Shown here: piece by piece, positions 1 to 9,272 of the stretch | Position numbering within the stretch: the stretch's first letter is position 1 | Layout: each line of letters begins with the position of its first letter | NCBI GenBank assembly: GCA_964019655.1 | Contig: CAXHTR010000001.1 | Span: 248,001 to 312,000 of the forward strand | Source: Perkinsela sp. pyNocScin1 | Lineage: Eukaryota > Euglenozoa > Kinetoplastea > Prokinetoplastida > Perkinselidae | Direction: 5' to 3' | Length of the DNA stretch: 64,000 nt | The notes under the pieces: generated by a model | Seen by the model: the letters and a program-made list of their open reading frames with translations, nothing else | Told to the model about the DNA's origin: nothing | The model's database searches: none | Program-made: the position numbers and the translations under genes

Positions 1-83
1 TACAGGTTGAAACCAATGCAGCTCCATTCTTTCTATAAGTAACAGTATGTCTCTTTCATGAGCGTCACACTTCCACTTCAGAT

Positions 84-87
<4 letters not shown>

Positions 88-136
<49 letters not shown>
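88..136. repeat. (TC)n / (AC)n simple repeat
   Basis: A run of TC dinucleotides passes into a run of CA/AC just upstream of the first LRR gene. It is pyrimidine-rich on the plus strand, so it may also act as the polypyrimidine tract for mRNA 5' processing of that gene. No AG lies between it and the chosen ATG. Confidence 0.85.
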
Positions 137-156
137 TGATATCTTTTTCAATCCAA

Positions 157-879
157 ATGCACACACTCATCTTCGCCACGGCCGACAGCGCGCCCCTAGC
201 CCGCGTCGACCCAGCATCGCTCGACCAGCAGACCCTCATGGAGCTCTTCTACGCGCCACTCGAGAAGCCAGCGCACAACTACCGCCTCTCTGATCAATCC
301 TTCAAGCCGATAACCGAGTGGAACGGCGTCGGTTGCAGCCCCGAAGGCGAAGTCACCTCCATCGACTGGTGTGATCTCTTTTCGGGTGGCACCGTAGACC
401 TGCGCTTCCTCCCTGACACGCTCAAAGCGATGGACATCAGCATGAACGGCTTTGCGGGGGAAGGTGACCTACGTGCGCTGCCACGGGGAATGACCGACAT
501 TGACCTCGCGATGAATCGAATATCGGGATCGCTTCACCTGCGAGCCCTGCCACCAGCGATGGCGAACGTCATGCTCAGTAGCAATCGATTTACGGGGAGC
601 GTTGACCTGACGAGGCTGCCGGCGGGCCTTCAAAATCTTTTCCTCGACCAGAACCAGCTCTCAGGGACGGTGGACCTCCGTTCGCTGCCGGAGAAACTCG
701 AGAACCTCTGCCTGCACATGAACAAATTTTCAGGGAGTGTGGACATTTCGAGGCTGCCAGAAGGGCTCAAGCTCCTCGACCTGAAGGGGAATGCGTTTGA
801 GGGGGTGCTGCGCCTCGATGCCGTTCGGGAGTCAACGCGGGTGGACATCAGAGGCACTGGGCTGAGCGCGGCGATCTAA
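157..879 (+). CDS. LRR family protein, 240 aa
   Basis: Short member with about seven LRRs. The frame is open upstream to 58, but that part only translates the simple repeat (Ser-Leu and His-Thr runs). I therefore start at the internal ATG at 157, which gives the usual leader MHTLIFATA followed by D. The SLDQQTLMEL helix follows, then a cap that keeps only its second half (EWNGVGC). Repeats run from about residue 90 to 225. It is the only plus-strand gene left of the minus-strand cluster and converges on it. No membrane anchor is visible. Confidence 0.85.
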   Translation: MHTLIFATADSAPLARVDPASLDQQTLMELFYAPLEKPAHNYRLSDQSFKPITEWNGVGCSPEGEVTSIDWCDLFSGGTVDLRFLPDTLKAMDISMNGFAGEGDLRALPRGMTDIDLAMNRISGSLHLRALPPAMANVMLSSNRFTGSVDLTRLPAGLQNLFLDQNQLSGTVDLRSLPEKLENLCLHMNKFSGSVDISRLPEGLKLLDLKGNAFEGVLRLDAVRESTRVDIRGTGLSAAI

Positions 880-1823
880 CACGGAGGAGAAGAGGCCATA
901 AATGCTACTTTAACGTTATCTTTGAAAGAATCTTATAGAGTGCTGAAGCTCTTGTACTCATTTTGCTGCTTGCATTCCATTCGATTCGGTCGTTATTTTT
1001 ACATATGAGGTAATTCAATGAGACGAAGCGTTGGTGCGCTGCGAAGATGCGGGGATCTGAGGTCAGAATGTGAGGGCTGACGCCTGGAATCGGGAACCCC
1101 CAAATTTCAATCTTTGCATAGCGCCTGTATGCATCCAATTCATGGAATGCTCAAATCCGGATTACAACGATTGTACTATCAATCCAAATGTCGTTTTTAA
1201 ATTTCGGGGAAAGAAACTGAATTTCATTTGTGATCCTATTTTGGATATTTATTCAGACTTCTTGTCTGCTGTTCGTAGTCAAGGAAGCGTATTTGGTCAG
1301 ACACGATTGGCTCATTCGATATTCCACCTGCGTAATTTTGAGCTTGTTGGCCCTTGACTTTGCGATGCCTTATACTCGCCTCGATAGTCATCGCTTTTGC
1401 CAGTTGAAAACCTTATCTCTCAATCAACGACTCTCAGCCTGAGAAAATATTCGGCTGACAGGCCCCACTTGCGTCCTTTGAAGTTTTGACATACCCTACT
1501 GAAGGCTCGTAGATCTCAGATAAGCCCACATCTGGCGCACAGTCACTCATGAACATCGAAAATGGTTCATGACAGTCAAGTCATCGCAGATTGAAGTGAA
1601 AGGTGTCTATTTTGAGAGACTCGGGAGAACTGATCTAATTCATCGGGTAAGTGAATACTGTCATAAGATAAGAAGTCACATACAAGTGATCCGTAATAAT
1701 CTTATCAATATCATTCGGAATATGAACAAAAAGATAGAATCTATCTATAAGGTTATGAGTACAAAAACGCAGACTGCTGTACAGTTACAAATCTTTATTT
1801 TTTGAATCTGAATCCAAAAATGA
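880..1823. other. Convergent strand-switch intergenic region
   Basis: About 0.94 kb lies between the 3' ends of a plus-strand and a minus-strand gene. Small open frames here resemble no protein I know and lack LRR motifs. I looked for tRNA A/B boxes, which often sit at convergent switches in kinetoplastids, and saw none. By analogy it is a likely transcription termination zone. Confidence 0.5.
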
Positions 1824-2453
1824 TCAGATGTACACCCGATGTGCATCTTTTGGGTTACCTAGCTTCACACTTTGGATGTTGCAGCCTTGGAGCTTGATCC
1901 GCACTGAGTTATCCGGGAGCGCACCAATCGCAAGCGCCTTCATGCGCACATTCTCCTCGCGTATCTCAAAGAATTCGAGTGCTTTTGGGAGGTCGGACAC
2001 ATTCACTACCCCAGTGATGGCGTTATTTAGAACTTGAAAGACGCGCAGAGGCTCTGGCAGCGATCCGAGGTCAACAGTTCCCGTAAACTGACAGAACTCG
2101 AGGCAAAAGTAGTCCATTCTTCGAGGAAGTGCGCTAGTATCGATTTCGCCAGATAGGTCCTGTCGGAACAAGCTGAAGTACGTGATCTCTCGTGGGATCA
2201 TCGAGAAGTCAATGACCCCTTCGAGCTTGAGGTTCAGGCTGATCCACAAGATCTTTTCCACCACTTTGCGATCGCTGCAGGTGACGCCATTCCACGAGCA
2301 TGCGTTGCATTCGTCCCCACCAAGCTCGACACGGCTGAGCAGGTGATTCGTCGCTGTGAACAGAAGCTCCATCATCTGCTGGTCTGTGAGCATTGCGCGG
2401 TCAACACGTCCGATATCAGCGCAGATAGTGAGACTGGGAATGGAGTAGAGCAT
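1824..2453 (-). CDS. Short LRR protein, 209 aa (GC-tail subfamily)
   Basis: Compact member with four or five degenerate LRRs. The frame extends to 2582, but the ATG at 2453 gives the family leader (MLYSIPSLTICA then D) and IGRVD, so it is preferred. The cap is complete (CSWNGVTC). The last part is not a canonical repeat: it has GALP, then basic residues, then LQGC. The same layout and tail occur in the plus-strand gene at 30.0 kb, so the two are paralogs on opposite arms. It is the last gene of the minus-strand cluster. Confidence 0.85.
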   Translation of the reverse strand: MLYSIPSLTICADIGRVDRAMLTDQQMMELLFTATNHLLSRVELGGDECNACSWNGVTCSDRKVVEKILWISLNLKLEGVIDFSMIPREITYFSLFRQDLSGEIDTSALPRRMDYFCLEFCQFTGTVDLGSLPEPLRVFQVLNNAITGVVNVSDLPKALEFFEIREENVRMKALAIGALPDNSVRIKLQGCNIQSVKLGNPKDAHRVYI

Positions 2454-2968
2454 TTCCAATTCTAAAGATGAATGATGAACAAAAGGCGATGGATTATGTC
2501 TTTCCCACCTCTTTACATGATAGAATTTGGCTCTGATGAGCGCGTTCTGATTGCTGACTAGATACGAGAAGCCGATATACATCTCTCGACATAGCGAGGA
2601 CTTACCCGATTTTTTGACTTACCCAATTCATAGACTCTGCAAGCATCAAAAGCCCGAAATACGTCGTATGAAACGGGTGTTGAGAGATTCTCTCATAGAA
2701 CATATTTCCCAGGTATGGGTGCTTTACTGACCGATTCGGGAAAAGATAGTGTCTGGCCACAGGAATTTTAAGTTGTTAGAGCCTGCAAAACGCTGGATTC
2801 GAACTTGTATCGATCATTTCTTACTTTTTAAAACTAACATGAAAAAATAAGGAAACGAAATTGAACGTATGCATCATATCTCGTAGACTATCGATTTTGA
2901 TGGGACCATACTTTATATATCTTTAAAATTCATATCACTGTACCGCTTGTCCCTGATCTTCATTTAGC
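2454..2968. other. Intergenic spacer
   Basis: Spacer between two minus-strand LRR genes. It is AT-rich and I see no gene, RNA or repeat in it. Confidence 0.5.
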
Positions 2969-3838
2969 CTAACATTCCTCATTGTCCGAGTCGTACGTAA
3001 GCTCGGCAAACTCAGCCGCTCGCGGGTGAACTTCCCCGTTCTCGTCCAAAAACGCTTCGATTTTAGTTTCATTGCAGAACACCTGGCAGTCCGTGTCTCC
3101 TCGGATATGTGCAGTCCCCACAAATCCGTTGAAACCGAGCATCATCTCACGGATGTTGCCCGGAATCGCACGAGCGTCGATTTCTCCCACAAAGGCGTTC
3201 GTGTGGAGGCGGAGCGAGTCCATGCCGGCTGGCAGAGCGTTGAACGACAAACTCCCCGAAAGTTCATTCTTCGCCAAATTGAGCGTGCAGAGGGTTTCTG
3301 GGAGAGAATCAAGAGAAATACTGCCCGAAAATTTGTTCGATTGGCAGCAAAGCTCGACGAGAGTTTCAGGGAGTGCCGTCAAGTCACAGCTGCCTGAAAA
3401 GTCGTTGTCGGGGATGTACAGGACCACTAAGTCCTTCGGAAGCGCCCGCATGTCGACAGTGCCGTCAAACTTTGTCTGTGAGAGCTCAAAGAGCGACAGA
3501 TGCGGTGGAAGTAGCGATGTCTCGAGCTTTCCGTGGCACGCCACCTCGGTCTGAAACACGAAAAATTCTTGCAGCGTCTTTGGCAGGTACTCGATGTGCA
3601 GTGTCCCCTTGAGGTTTTCCATCTCACAGAATTTGATGACATTTTGGTCATTGTCGCACGTCACGATGTTGAGCGAGCAGGCGTCGCGCCACTCGTTTGA
3701 GTCGTTTTGGTAGAGGGCTTTATTCTTGAGGGCCAGATTTTCGTACATGAGCTCAATCAGCGATTGGTGGGGCAGAGACGTTGTGTCGATACGTCCAAGG
3801 CTCGCGTCAGCAGTATAGAGACAGAGCGCGGAGAGCAT
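2969..3838 (-). CDS. LRR family protein, 289 aa
   Basis: The first ATG gives the leader MLSALCLYTA-D and LGRID. The cap keeps the first Cys but has SLNIVTC where W-x-GVxC is usual, so the tryptophan is missing. Seven LRRs follow, including DNDFSGSCDL and AKNELSGSLSF steps. The tail contains LDENGEVHP and then a very acidic end (DSDNEEC). This tail belongs to the DxxGxxHP type shared with genes at 27.3, 32.5 and 35.0 kb. No anchor is visible. Confidence 0.87.
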   Translation of the reverse strand: MLSALCLYTADASLGRIDTTSLPHQSLIELMYENLALKNKALYQNDSNEWRDACSLNIVTCDNDQNVIKFCEMENLKGTLHIEYLPKTLQEFFVFQTEVACHGKLETSLLPPHLSLFELSQTKFDGTVDMRALPKDLVVLYIPDNDFSGSCDLTALPETLVELCCQSNKFSGSISLDSLPETLCTLNLAKNELSGSLSFNALPAGMDSLRLHTNAFVGEIDARAIPGNIREMMLGFNGFVGTAHIRGDTDCQVFCNETKIEAFLDENGEVHPRAAEFAELTYDSDNEEC

Positions 3839-4349
3839 TTGTAGTAAAAAACTCTATTTTTCATCAAAATGCGAAGGAAATATTTCAAAAAAAAAACATT
3901 CAGCAATTAAACAATCTTAATGATTTTGCATCTCGAAGTATCTCTTTGAATACTTCATTACTTTGATTTACTTCCATATCCATCTATGCTTTTTCATGTT
4001 GAAATTATTCTCTGTCGACTTTGCGCCCGCAGGCGATAGAGCAAGCCACCATAGTCCAAATCCCCGTAAAAATCTGAGCTGCAGTCTCCGTGATAATGTG
4101 CTGGTCGGATCATCATTTCGAGCGCGTCCCTCGAGGGCGCAAAAGTCTTTGGATTCAATGGTAGCTCGCCTGTTTATCCTGACCAGCTTTCGGAATGCGC
4201 TGATCTCCGAAAGATCAGATTTTTCAATGAAAATCCAACTATTGATAGCTGTGCTTCAAACAGTGAGACTTTCAAACACCAATAAAAAACACTCTGTCTC
4301 TCTTATTCTGTAAATTTTGTATAGTATACACGTTCTTTTACCCTTTACT
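3839..4349. other. Intergenic spacer with an LRR gene relic
   Basis: Spacer of 0.5 kb between two minus-strand genes. The middle holds a decayed minus-strand fragment resembling the 3' end of the upstream neighbour (separate entry). Nothing else was recognised. Confidence 0.5.
4021..4180 (-). pseudogene. Relic of an LRR gene 3' end
   Basis: On the minus strand one frame reads DFYGDLDYGGLLYRLR. This closely parallels KFHGDFDYAGLPERLK near the C terminus of the neighbouring gene at 4350-5381. Upstream, another frame has CALEG where the intact gene has NALEG. The pieces lie in different frames and no start remains. I read it as the degraded 3' end of a former tandem copy. The extent is approximate. 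Confidence 0.5.
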
Positions 4350-5381
4350 TCACTGATTCACCGCCTTCAGCTTTGTCCCAGCAATCCGCGCGACCTTCAG
4401 GCGCTCTGGCAGCCCAGCATAGTCGAAATCTCCGTGAAATTTGTTGTTCTGGATCATCAACAACCGAAGGCCCCTTGGCAGGCGCGCAGTGCAAATTGTC
4501 CCCTCGAGCGCATTGCTGTTCAAGCGCAAACTGACAAGGTTCGGTGGCAGTGTGTCAAGGCAGACAGACCCTGATAGACGATTTTCACTGAGGTAGAGCT
4601 CTCGCAAGCGCTGTGGGAGATTTTCGAGGTTAACAGGCCCCATAAAACCGTTGTTTCGTAGGCCCAGCGTTTGCAGACTAGCGGGGAGGCAGTCGAGGCA
4701 AATGCTCCCGACAAGCTGGTTGTTACTCAGGTCGAGCGTCTCGAGGCTGGGTGGTAACTCTTTCAGATCAATGTCCCCCGAAAATTGATTGAATGCAAAC
4801 TCAGCAGTGAACAAGCCTTGTGGCAGCTGCGTGAGGTTCAAAGACCCCACAAACTTGTTATCCGTCAAGCCAAGCTCTCCAAGTGTTGGTGGCAGGTTTT
4901 CGAGTATAACATTTCCTGAAAACTCGTTATGGGAGATCACAAGGGCCTCCAGCGCCTTCGGTAGCGCTGAAAAGTCAGCAGACCCTGCGAAAGCGTTGAC
5001 ATCCAGTCTGAGCTCGGTCAGGCCAAGTGGTAACGAGCAAAAGTCAACTTTGCCAGAGAATTCGAAACCATCGAGTCTGGTTGGGTTGGATAAGCACAGT
5101 GACTGGAGAGATGATGGGAGCTTGTCGAGTGTAATCGGGCCCCTCGCAGTGCGGGAGGTCCAAGAAATGCTGAGAACACGAGACTTTTCGGCGTCACAGC
5201 CCACACCGTACCAGTCACACACGTCGCGGTATTCGTCGCCCCCATCTTTGAAAAATGCCTGAATGGCAATATCCATATTGCTGATAAGGATCTCAAGAAG
5301 TGTTTGGTCGGAGAGTAGAGAGGCGTCAACGCGTGCGAGCGGTGTGTCTGCGCAGGAAAGGAGAGTGATAGAGGGATGCAT
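4350..5381 (-). CDS. LRR family protein, 343 aa
   Basis: Well-formed member with ten LRRs of regular 23-residue spacing, for example NNQLVGSICLDCLPASL. An upstream in-frame ATG at 5441 exists, but the one at 5381 gives the standard leader MHPSITLLSCA-D and LARVD, followed by LSDQTLLEIL. The cap CDWYGVGC is intact, and the first repeat carries a small insertion. The C terminus ends soon after the last repeat (TKLKAVNQ) without the DxxGxxHP tail. A relic of a similar gene lies just downstream, suggesting a former tandem pair. Confidence 0.87.
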   Translation of the reverse strand: MHPSITLLSCADTPLARVDASLLSDQTLLEILISNMDIAIQAFFKDGGDEYRDVCDWYGVGCDAEKSRVLSISWTSRTARGPITLDKLPSSLQSLCLSNPTRLDGFEFSGKVDFCSLPLGLTELRLDVNAFAGSADFSALPKALEALVISHNEFSGNVILENLPPTLGELGLTDNKFVGSLNLTQLPQGLFTAEFAFNQFSGDIDLKELPPSLETLDLSNNQLVGSICLDCLPASLQTLGLRNNGFMGPVNLENLPQRLRELYLSENRLSGSVCLDTLPPNLVSLRLNSNALEGTICTARLPRGLRLLMIQNNKFHGDFDYAGLPERLKVARIAGTKLKAVNQ

Positions 5382-5493
5382 GAATTGAATGTAAAGATTT
5401 GGTAAGGTGAGAGTTCTGGAAATTTGATACCATTCTTTCAAAAGAGAAGTGAGATTTCTCTACGACAAAACTGCAGATCGATACAGCGTACAA

Positions 5494-5547
5494 CAGGGGT
5501 TCTCACCATTATTTCGATTCACACCCCAAGGGGTGTGAGAGCACCTG
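5494..5547. repeat. Nested inverted repeat, MITE-like
   Basis: The stretch starts CAGGGGTTCTCAC and ends GTGAGAGCACCTG, whose complement matches at about 11 of 13 positions. Between them is a tight 8-bp stem, CACACCCC-AA-GGGGTGTG (5520-5537). CAGGGG is a common hAT-type terminus, but I find no matching 8-bp flanking duplication, so this stays a hairpin of unknown origin. Confidence 0.4.
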
Positions 5548-5931
5548 AATCTAACATCCCTTAAATTGCGACGTGGATTCTTGCCATCCCTCCATTTCAG
5601 GACAAGACGGCTGTGTGGTTTCTCCATACATTGTTTTCTATGCGAACTTGGTTTCAGTTATGTTCTGCGACCAAGCATTCCTAGCCATGATTCCGAATGA
5701 TTTCTTTCATTGTGTTTAGATTTGAGCGATGTTTGATGATAAGTGTGCCATGCAGTATGACTCAATAATTTTTTTTTCTAAGATACTCCACGTTGCTTCT
5801 ATTTCTTGTTTGAATGCAAAAAGTTATGACATGTTACAACAGGAGAGCTTGAAATCCCGAAACCCGAAGGGTCGAGGCGCTTGAAATTTCAAATGCCAAT
5901 AAAATCGTAATCAACGAGCCTTCGGCCCATT

Positions 5932-6012
5932 GGGGGAAAACTTTAAGTTTCCCCCGACTACCAAGCCGTCCTCAAAAACCTCCATTTTCCCCCATTTGGG
6001 GCATTCCCCCGG
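5932..6012. repeat. G/C-run hairpin cluster
   Basis: GGGGGAAAAC...GTTTCCCCC forms an imperfect stem at 5932-5955. A second group of C-runs and G-runs at 5988-6012 reads on the minus strand GGGGGAATGCCCC, then TGGGGGAAAA. This resembles the start of the hAT-like elements at 20.5 and 32.3 kb. It may be a diverged relative, but no terminal repeats could be matched. Confidence 0.3.
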
Positions 6013-6387
6013 GAGCGAAGGGTTTGCTTTGCTGAGCGCATTGTCGGCTGTCAGCAGTTAGGTGAACTTTTAAGAGTTAAGGCAAAGAAAAAAGAGAGCG
6101 ATGGAAGTGGCTAAGTCTCATAGGTTGGCGAGTAAATAGAAAGCCCTGTGATCGATGCATTGAGACATTTCCGAGTGCTGACTGCACTTTTACATAAAGC
6201 AACGAATTACTGACTCAAGGGGCTTAATCTAGCTAAAACTCCATGCTGATCGCAAGTCCTTTCTGCTCGCATTCAAGTAAAAAACTGAGATTTTTTGATG
6301 AAAATAAAGTTCTCTGCTGAGAATACGACAAAATCATAAGAATCAACCGAGGAGCCCAATGTCCAATCATAAACTATTTCTTTCATT

Positions 6388-7176
6388 CTAAATCACAATT
6401 GAGCCCACCACGCCTTCTTCAAAGTGCTTGTCCGCTCGCAGTCGCTCTTTCTTCGTGTTCACTTTGATTTTTTGCGGTATCAGCGCAGGGTTGATCAAAT
6501 CAAAAGCGTTTCCCTGCAAATCGGCGTCCTTGAGCGATGCCGGCATATTCTCGAAGCACAAGGGCCCCAACAGCTTGTTGTACATCAGGTAGAGGTTTTC
6601 GAGCATCGGTGGGAGGTTGTCGAGGCGCACCGTCACTGAGTACGCGTTGTGCCCGGCGTAGAACGTGATGAGGCCCGGTGGTAGTCTCTCCAGGGCGATG
6701 GACCTCGAAAAATTATTGTACTCGAGCCAAAGGTATGCGACAGCGCGGGGGATATCAGCAGTTTTCGTTTCGCCGTGGAATCTGTTTCTCCCCACGTAGA
6801 GGTCGGTGAGGTTCTCGCCGAGCGGTGTGAAGTCCACTGTGCACGAGAATTCGTTGTAGGAGATCTCGAGGGTCCGGATATTGGGCGGTGCATACTCGAA
6901 GAAGAAGGTTTGGGCATACTGGAGCCACGTGCATAGCTGCCAGTTGATCGCTGTGACATTTGCGTCGTGGTCACAGGATATGCCGCTCCACTGACAAGCG
7001 TCGAGGAAATCCCCCTGGGCATCGTAAAAGGGTGGCAGTGTCTTTGAGTTCCGTGTCTTGCTCTCGAGGATGGATGTCACGAGGAGCTCCATGCGCATCT
7101 GGTCTGAGAAGTAGTGTGGGTCGGGCCTGCCGAGAGATGCGTCAGCCATGCTGAGTACTACAGCTGTTGAAAACAT
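6388..7176 (-). CDS. LRR family protein, 262 aa (FYD-loop subfamily)
   Basis: Leader MFSTAVVLSMA-D, LGRPD and FSDQMRMELL open the protein. The loop before the cap is longer than usual, with SKTRNSKTLPPFYDAQGDF. The same SKT...FYD loop recurs at 56.8 kb, and a related KPQFFD loop at 36.0 kb. The cap CQWSGISC is present. Six LRRs follow, several irregular (FSRSIAL, AYSVTVRL instead of FSG). The C terminus is basic and then acidic, with no tail motif. The three genes form a subfamily found on both arms. Confidence 0.86.
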   Translation of the reverse strand: MFSTAVVLSMADASLGRPDPHYFSDQMRMELLVTSILESKTRNSKTLPPFYDAQGDFLDACQWSGISCDHDANVTAINWQLCTWLQYAQTFFFEYAPPNIRTLEISYNEFSCTVDFTPLGENLTDLYVGRNRFHGETKTADIPRAVAYLWLEYNNFSRSIALERLPPGLITFYAGHNAYSVTVRLDNLPPMLENLYLMYNKLLGPLCFENMPASLKDADLQGNAFDLINPALIPQKIKVNTKKERLRADKHFEEGVVGSIVI

Positions 7177-7557
7177 TTGAGATGAAGAAATAAGAAAAGA
7201 AAAGGAGACAACGCTTATGCATCCCTGAAATCATTTAATCAGTGGACTATGCACTATTGTGTAATATATTTCGACAAAACAGCATCTTATGGCCCCGAAT
7301 CGGTCAACGCATTTTGGGCATTTGTCAAAATTGACTTTGCTTGCCGATTTGCGAAGGCAAAACTCATGACATTCTCTGTCGTCAATGAAACATATAAAAC
7401 ATACGTACGATGTTGTTTATACGTACAAATGCGATATATCGACATTTTCAATAATGTTTCAAGTCAATTATCAAAACTCCATATAGTATTGTGAAGCAGA
7501 AGCAGTTTGAATGCGGTGCGTCAGCGCAAAAGTCGAGCTGAGCCGATACAAAGTGCA
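7177..7557. other. Intergenic spacer
   Basis: AT-rich spacer between minus-strand LRR genes. Nothing was recognised. Confidence 0.5.
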
Positions 7558-8937
7558 CTAAATGCCGATTCTGGTGTTTTTACTTGTGAATACTGGCTTG
7601 AAGAGATTGCCTTCAAGCCTGAGTTCGGTAAGGCTCCTAGGAATATGCGAGATATCGATCTCCCCCGTCAGCATGTTGTTCTGCAGCCAGAGCTCCTCCA
7701 TACCTTGTGGTAGGCGGCTGAGGTCAATTGTCCCCGAAAATTTGTTCATCCGGAGGCTTAGTATCTCAAGTCCATCTGGCAGAGCTGACAAGTTCACACT
7801 GCCCGAGAGCGCATTGTTTCTCGCATAGAGATATTTTAGTGTGGCAGGTAACTTTGTCAGACACAGATCACCTGTAAAGTGGTTGTTGTTGAGACAGACT
7901 TCTTCGATCACATGCGGCAGCTGCTCAAGGTTGATAGACCCGTGGAGTATGTTGGAATAGACGTTGAAGTTCTTCATTTTGGCTGGCAGTCGCGTCAAGT
8001 TAAGTGTGCCGTGCAAAGCACTATCATTCGCGCACAGCTCTTCCAGGCTTTGTGGGAGCTTTTCGGTGCACAATGTCCCGCAGACTTTATTTTCCCCCAG
8101 TAAGAGAATGGTCATACCTGTAGGTAGATCGTCAAGTTCAACGTTCCCCTGAAATCGATTCGTATGAAAATTTAGCTCAAGAATCTCGCGGCTCAGTCCA
8201 TGAAGGTCGACTGTTCCTGTCAGCATATTCTCGCAGAATTCGAGATTTCGGAGTGTATTTGGCAGTTTGGATATGTCTATTGTCCCTGAAAAACGATTAG
8301 TGTTGATAAGGAGTACTTCAAGACGCTGCGGTAGCATCGTAAGGTCGAGTGAGCCGCTCAGCTGATTGACTTGTGCGTCCATGTATGTTAAGTTGGGCGG
8401 TAACGAGACCAAGTCTAATTCCCCCTCAAAGGAGTTTTCCGACAAACGAATATCAAGCAGCGACCGTGGGAGGCTTGCTGTGATGATTGGCCCGAAAAAT
8501 TTATTTTTTTCGATAGTGAAATCTTGTAAGTGACAAAGTTGCTGAATGCCCTCAAGAGATCCTTTCATCTGATTTTCGAACAGCCATAGCTTCTCAACAT
8601 TATCGGGCAATTGCGCAAAGTCAACAGATCCGGGAAGGTTCATTCGCACGACAACGAGATGGTTTACTGATTGCGGCACAAACTGAAAGCTGAAGCTTCC
8701 GTGGGCGGATGGAAAATCTTCGATTCCCCAATCGATTTCAGTAACTGAACCAGCCGTACACGCAACGCCAGGCCATTCTTCAATATCCTTAAAGTTACCG
8801 TGTTCATCTCGGAATTGCTCTGTGCTGGTGACCCTTGAAACAAACATCTCCATCAGCGCTTGTTGCGACATGCTGTCGTAGTCAAGTCGGCCGAGCAAAG
8901 AGTTATCAACGCATGCGAACATGATGTTAATTTGCAT
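7558..8937 (-). CDS. Long LRR protein, 459 aa (SMSQQALMEM subfamily)
   Basis: About 16 LRRs. Start at 8937 (MQINIMFACVD) keeps the spacing to LGRLD equal to its paralog at 49803-51182, which also has 459 residues and aligns end to end without gaps at roughly three-quarters identity. The first Cys of the cap is replaced by Glu (EEWPGVAC). Differences between the paralogs are frequent at exposed positions of the LxxLxLxxN strand, while framework residues are kept. The third repeat lacks the LP step in both copies. The tail is short (NTRIGI). Confidence 0.9.
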   Translation of the reverse strand: MQINIMFACVDNSLLGRLDYDSMSQQALMEMFVSRVTSTEQFRDEHGNFKDIEEWPGVACTAGSVTEIDWGIEDFPSAHGSFSFQFVPQSVNHLVVVRMNLPGSVDFAQLPDNVEKLWLFENQMKGSLEGIQQLCHLQDFTIEKNKFFGPIITASLPRSLLDIRLSENSFEGELDLVSLPPNLTYMDAQVNQLSGSLDLTMLPQRLEVLLINTNRFSGTIDISKLPNTLRNLEFCENMLTGTVDLHGLSREILELNFHTNRFQGNVELDDLPTGMTILLLGENKVCGTLCTEKLPQSLEELCANDSALHGTLNLTRLPAKMKNFNVYSNILHGSINLEQLPHVIEEVCLNNNHFTGDLCLTKLPATLKYLYARNNALSGSVNLSALPDGLEILSLRMNKFSGTIDLSRLPQGMEELWLQNNMLTGEIDISHIPRSLTELRLEGNLFKPVFTSKNTRIGI

Positions 8938-9272
8938 TTGATGAAATTATGCATATGGGATTGTTCATAAGGTGAATTCGTCGAATTACTGCTCAGTGTT
9001 TACATCGACATGAATCTGCGCTATAAATATTTATTTCCTTCCTTCCTTTATTTCGGTCTTTCCTCATCGTCTCTGAGTAGTTACTCTCAAGCACTAATCA
9101 GTTGGAAAGGAAGTCAATTGTAGTGGCACGCGCAACCATTTGTGACTTGAAGGGCTCCAAAAGCTTCCCCAGCTACATGGTAACGCAAAAAAAGAATCTG
9201 AATTACACTTCTGCATATTTTCCACATGCCGCAAATCGTATCAAAATATTTATCGCTATATTTTCCAAAGTT
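8938..9272. other. Intergenic spacer
   Basis: Includes a short CCTT-type pyrimidine run near 9040 on the plus strand. Otherwise nothing was recognised. Confidence 0.5.

Larger units (their letters stand above)
5382..6387. other. 1-kb intergenic region with G/C-run inverted repeats
   Basis: No coding potential was recognised. It holds several short inverted repeats built on C5/G5 runs (listed separately), unlike the AT-rich spacers elsewhere. It may contain old non-autonomous transposon sequence. I could not define element ends. Confidence 0.45.
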
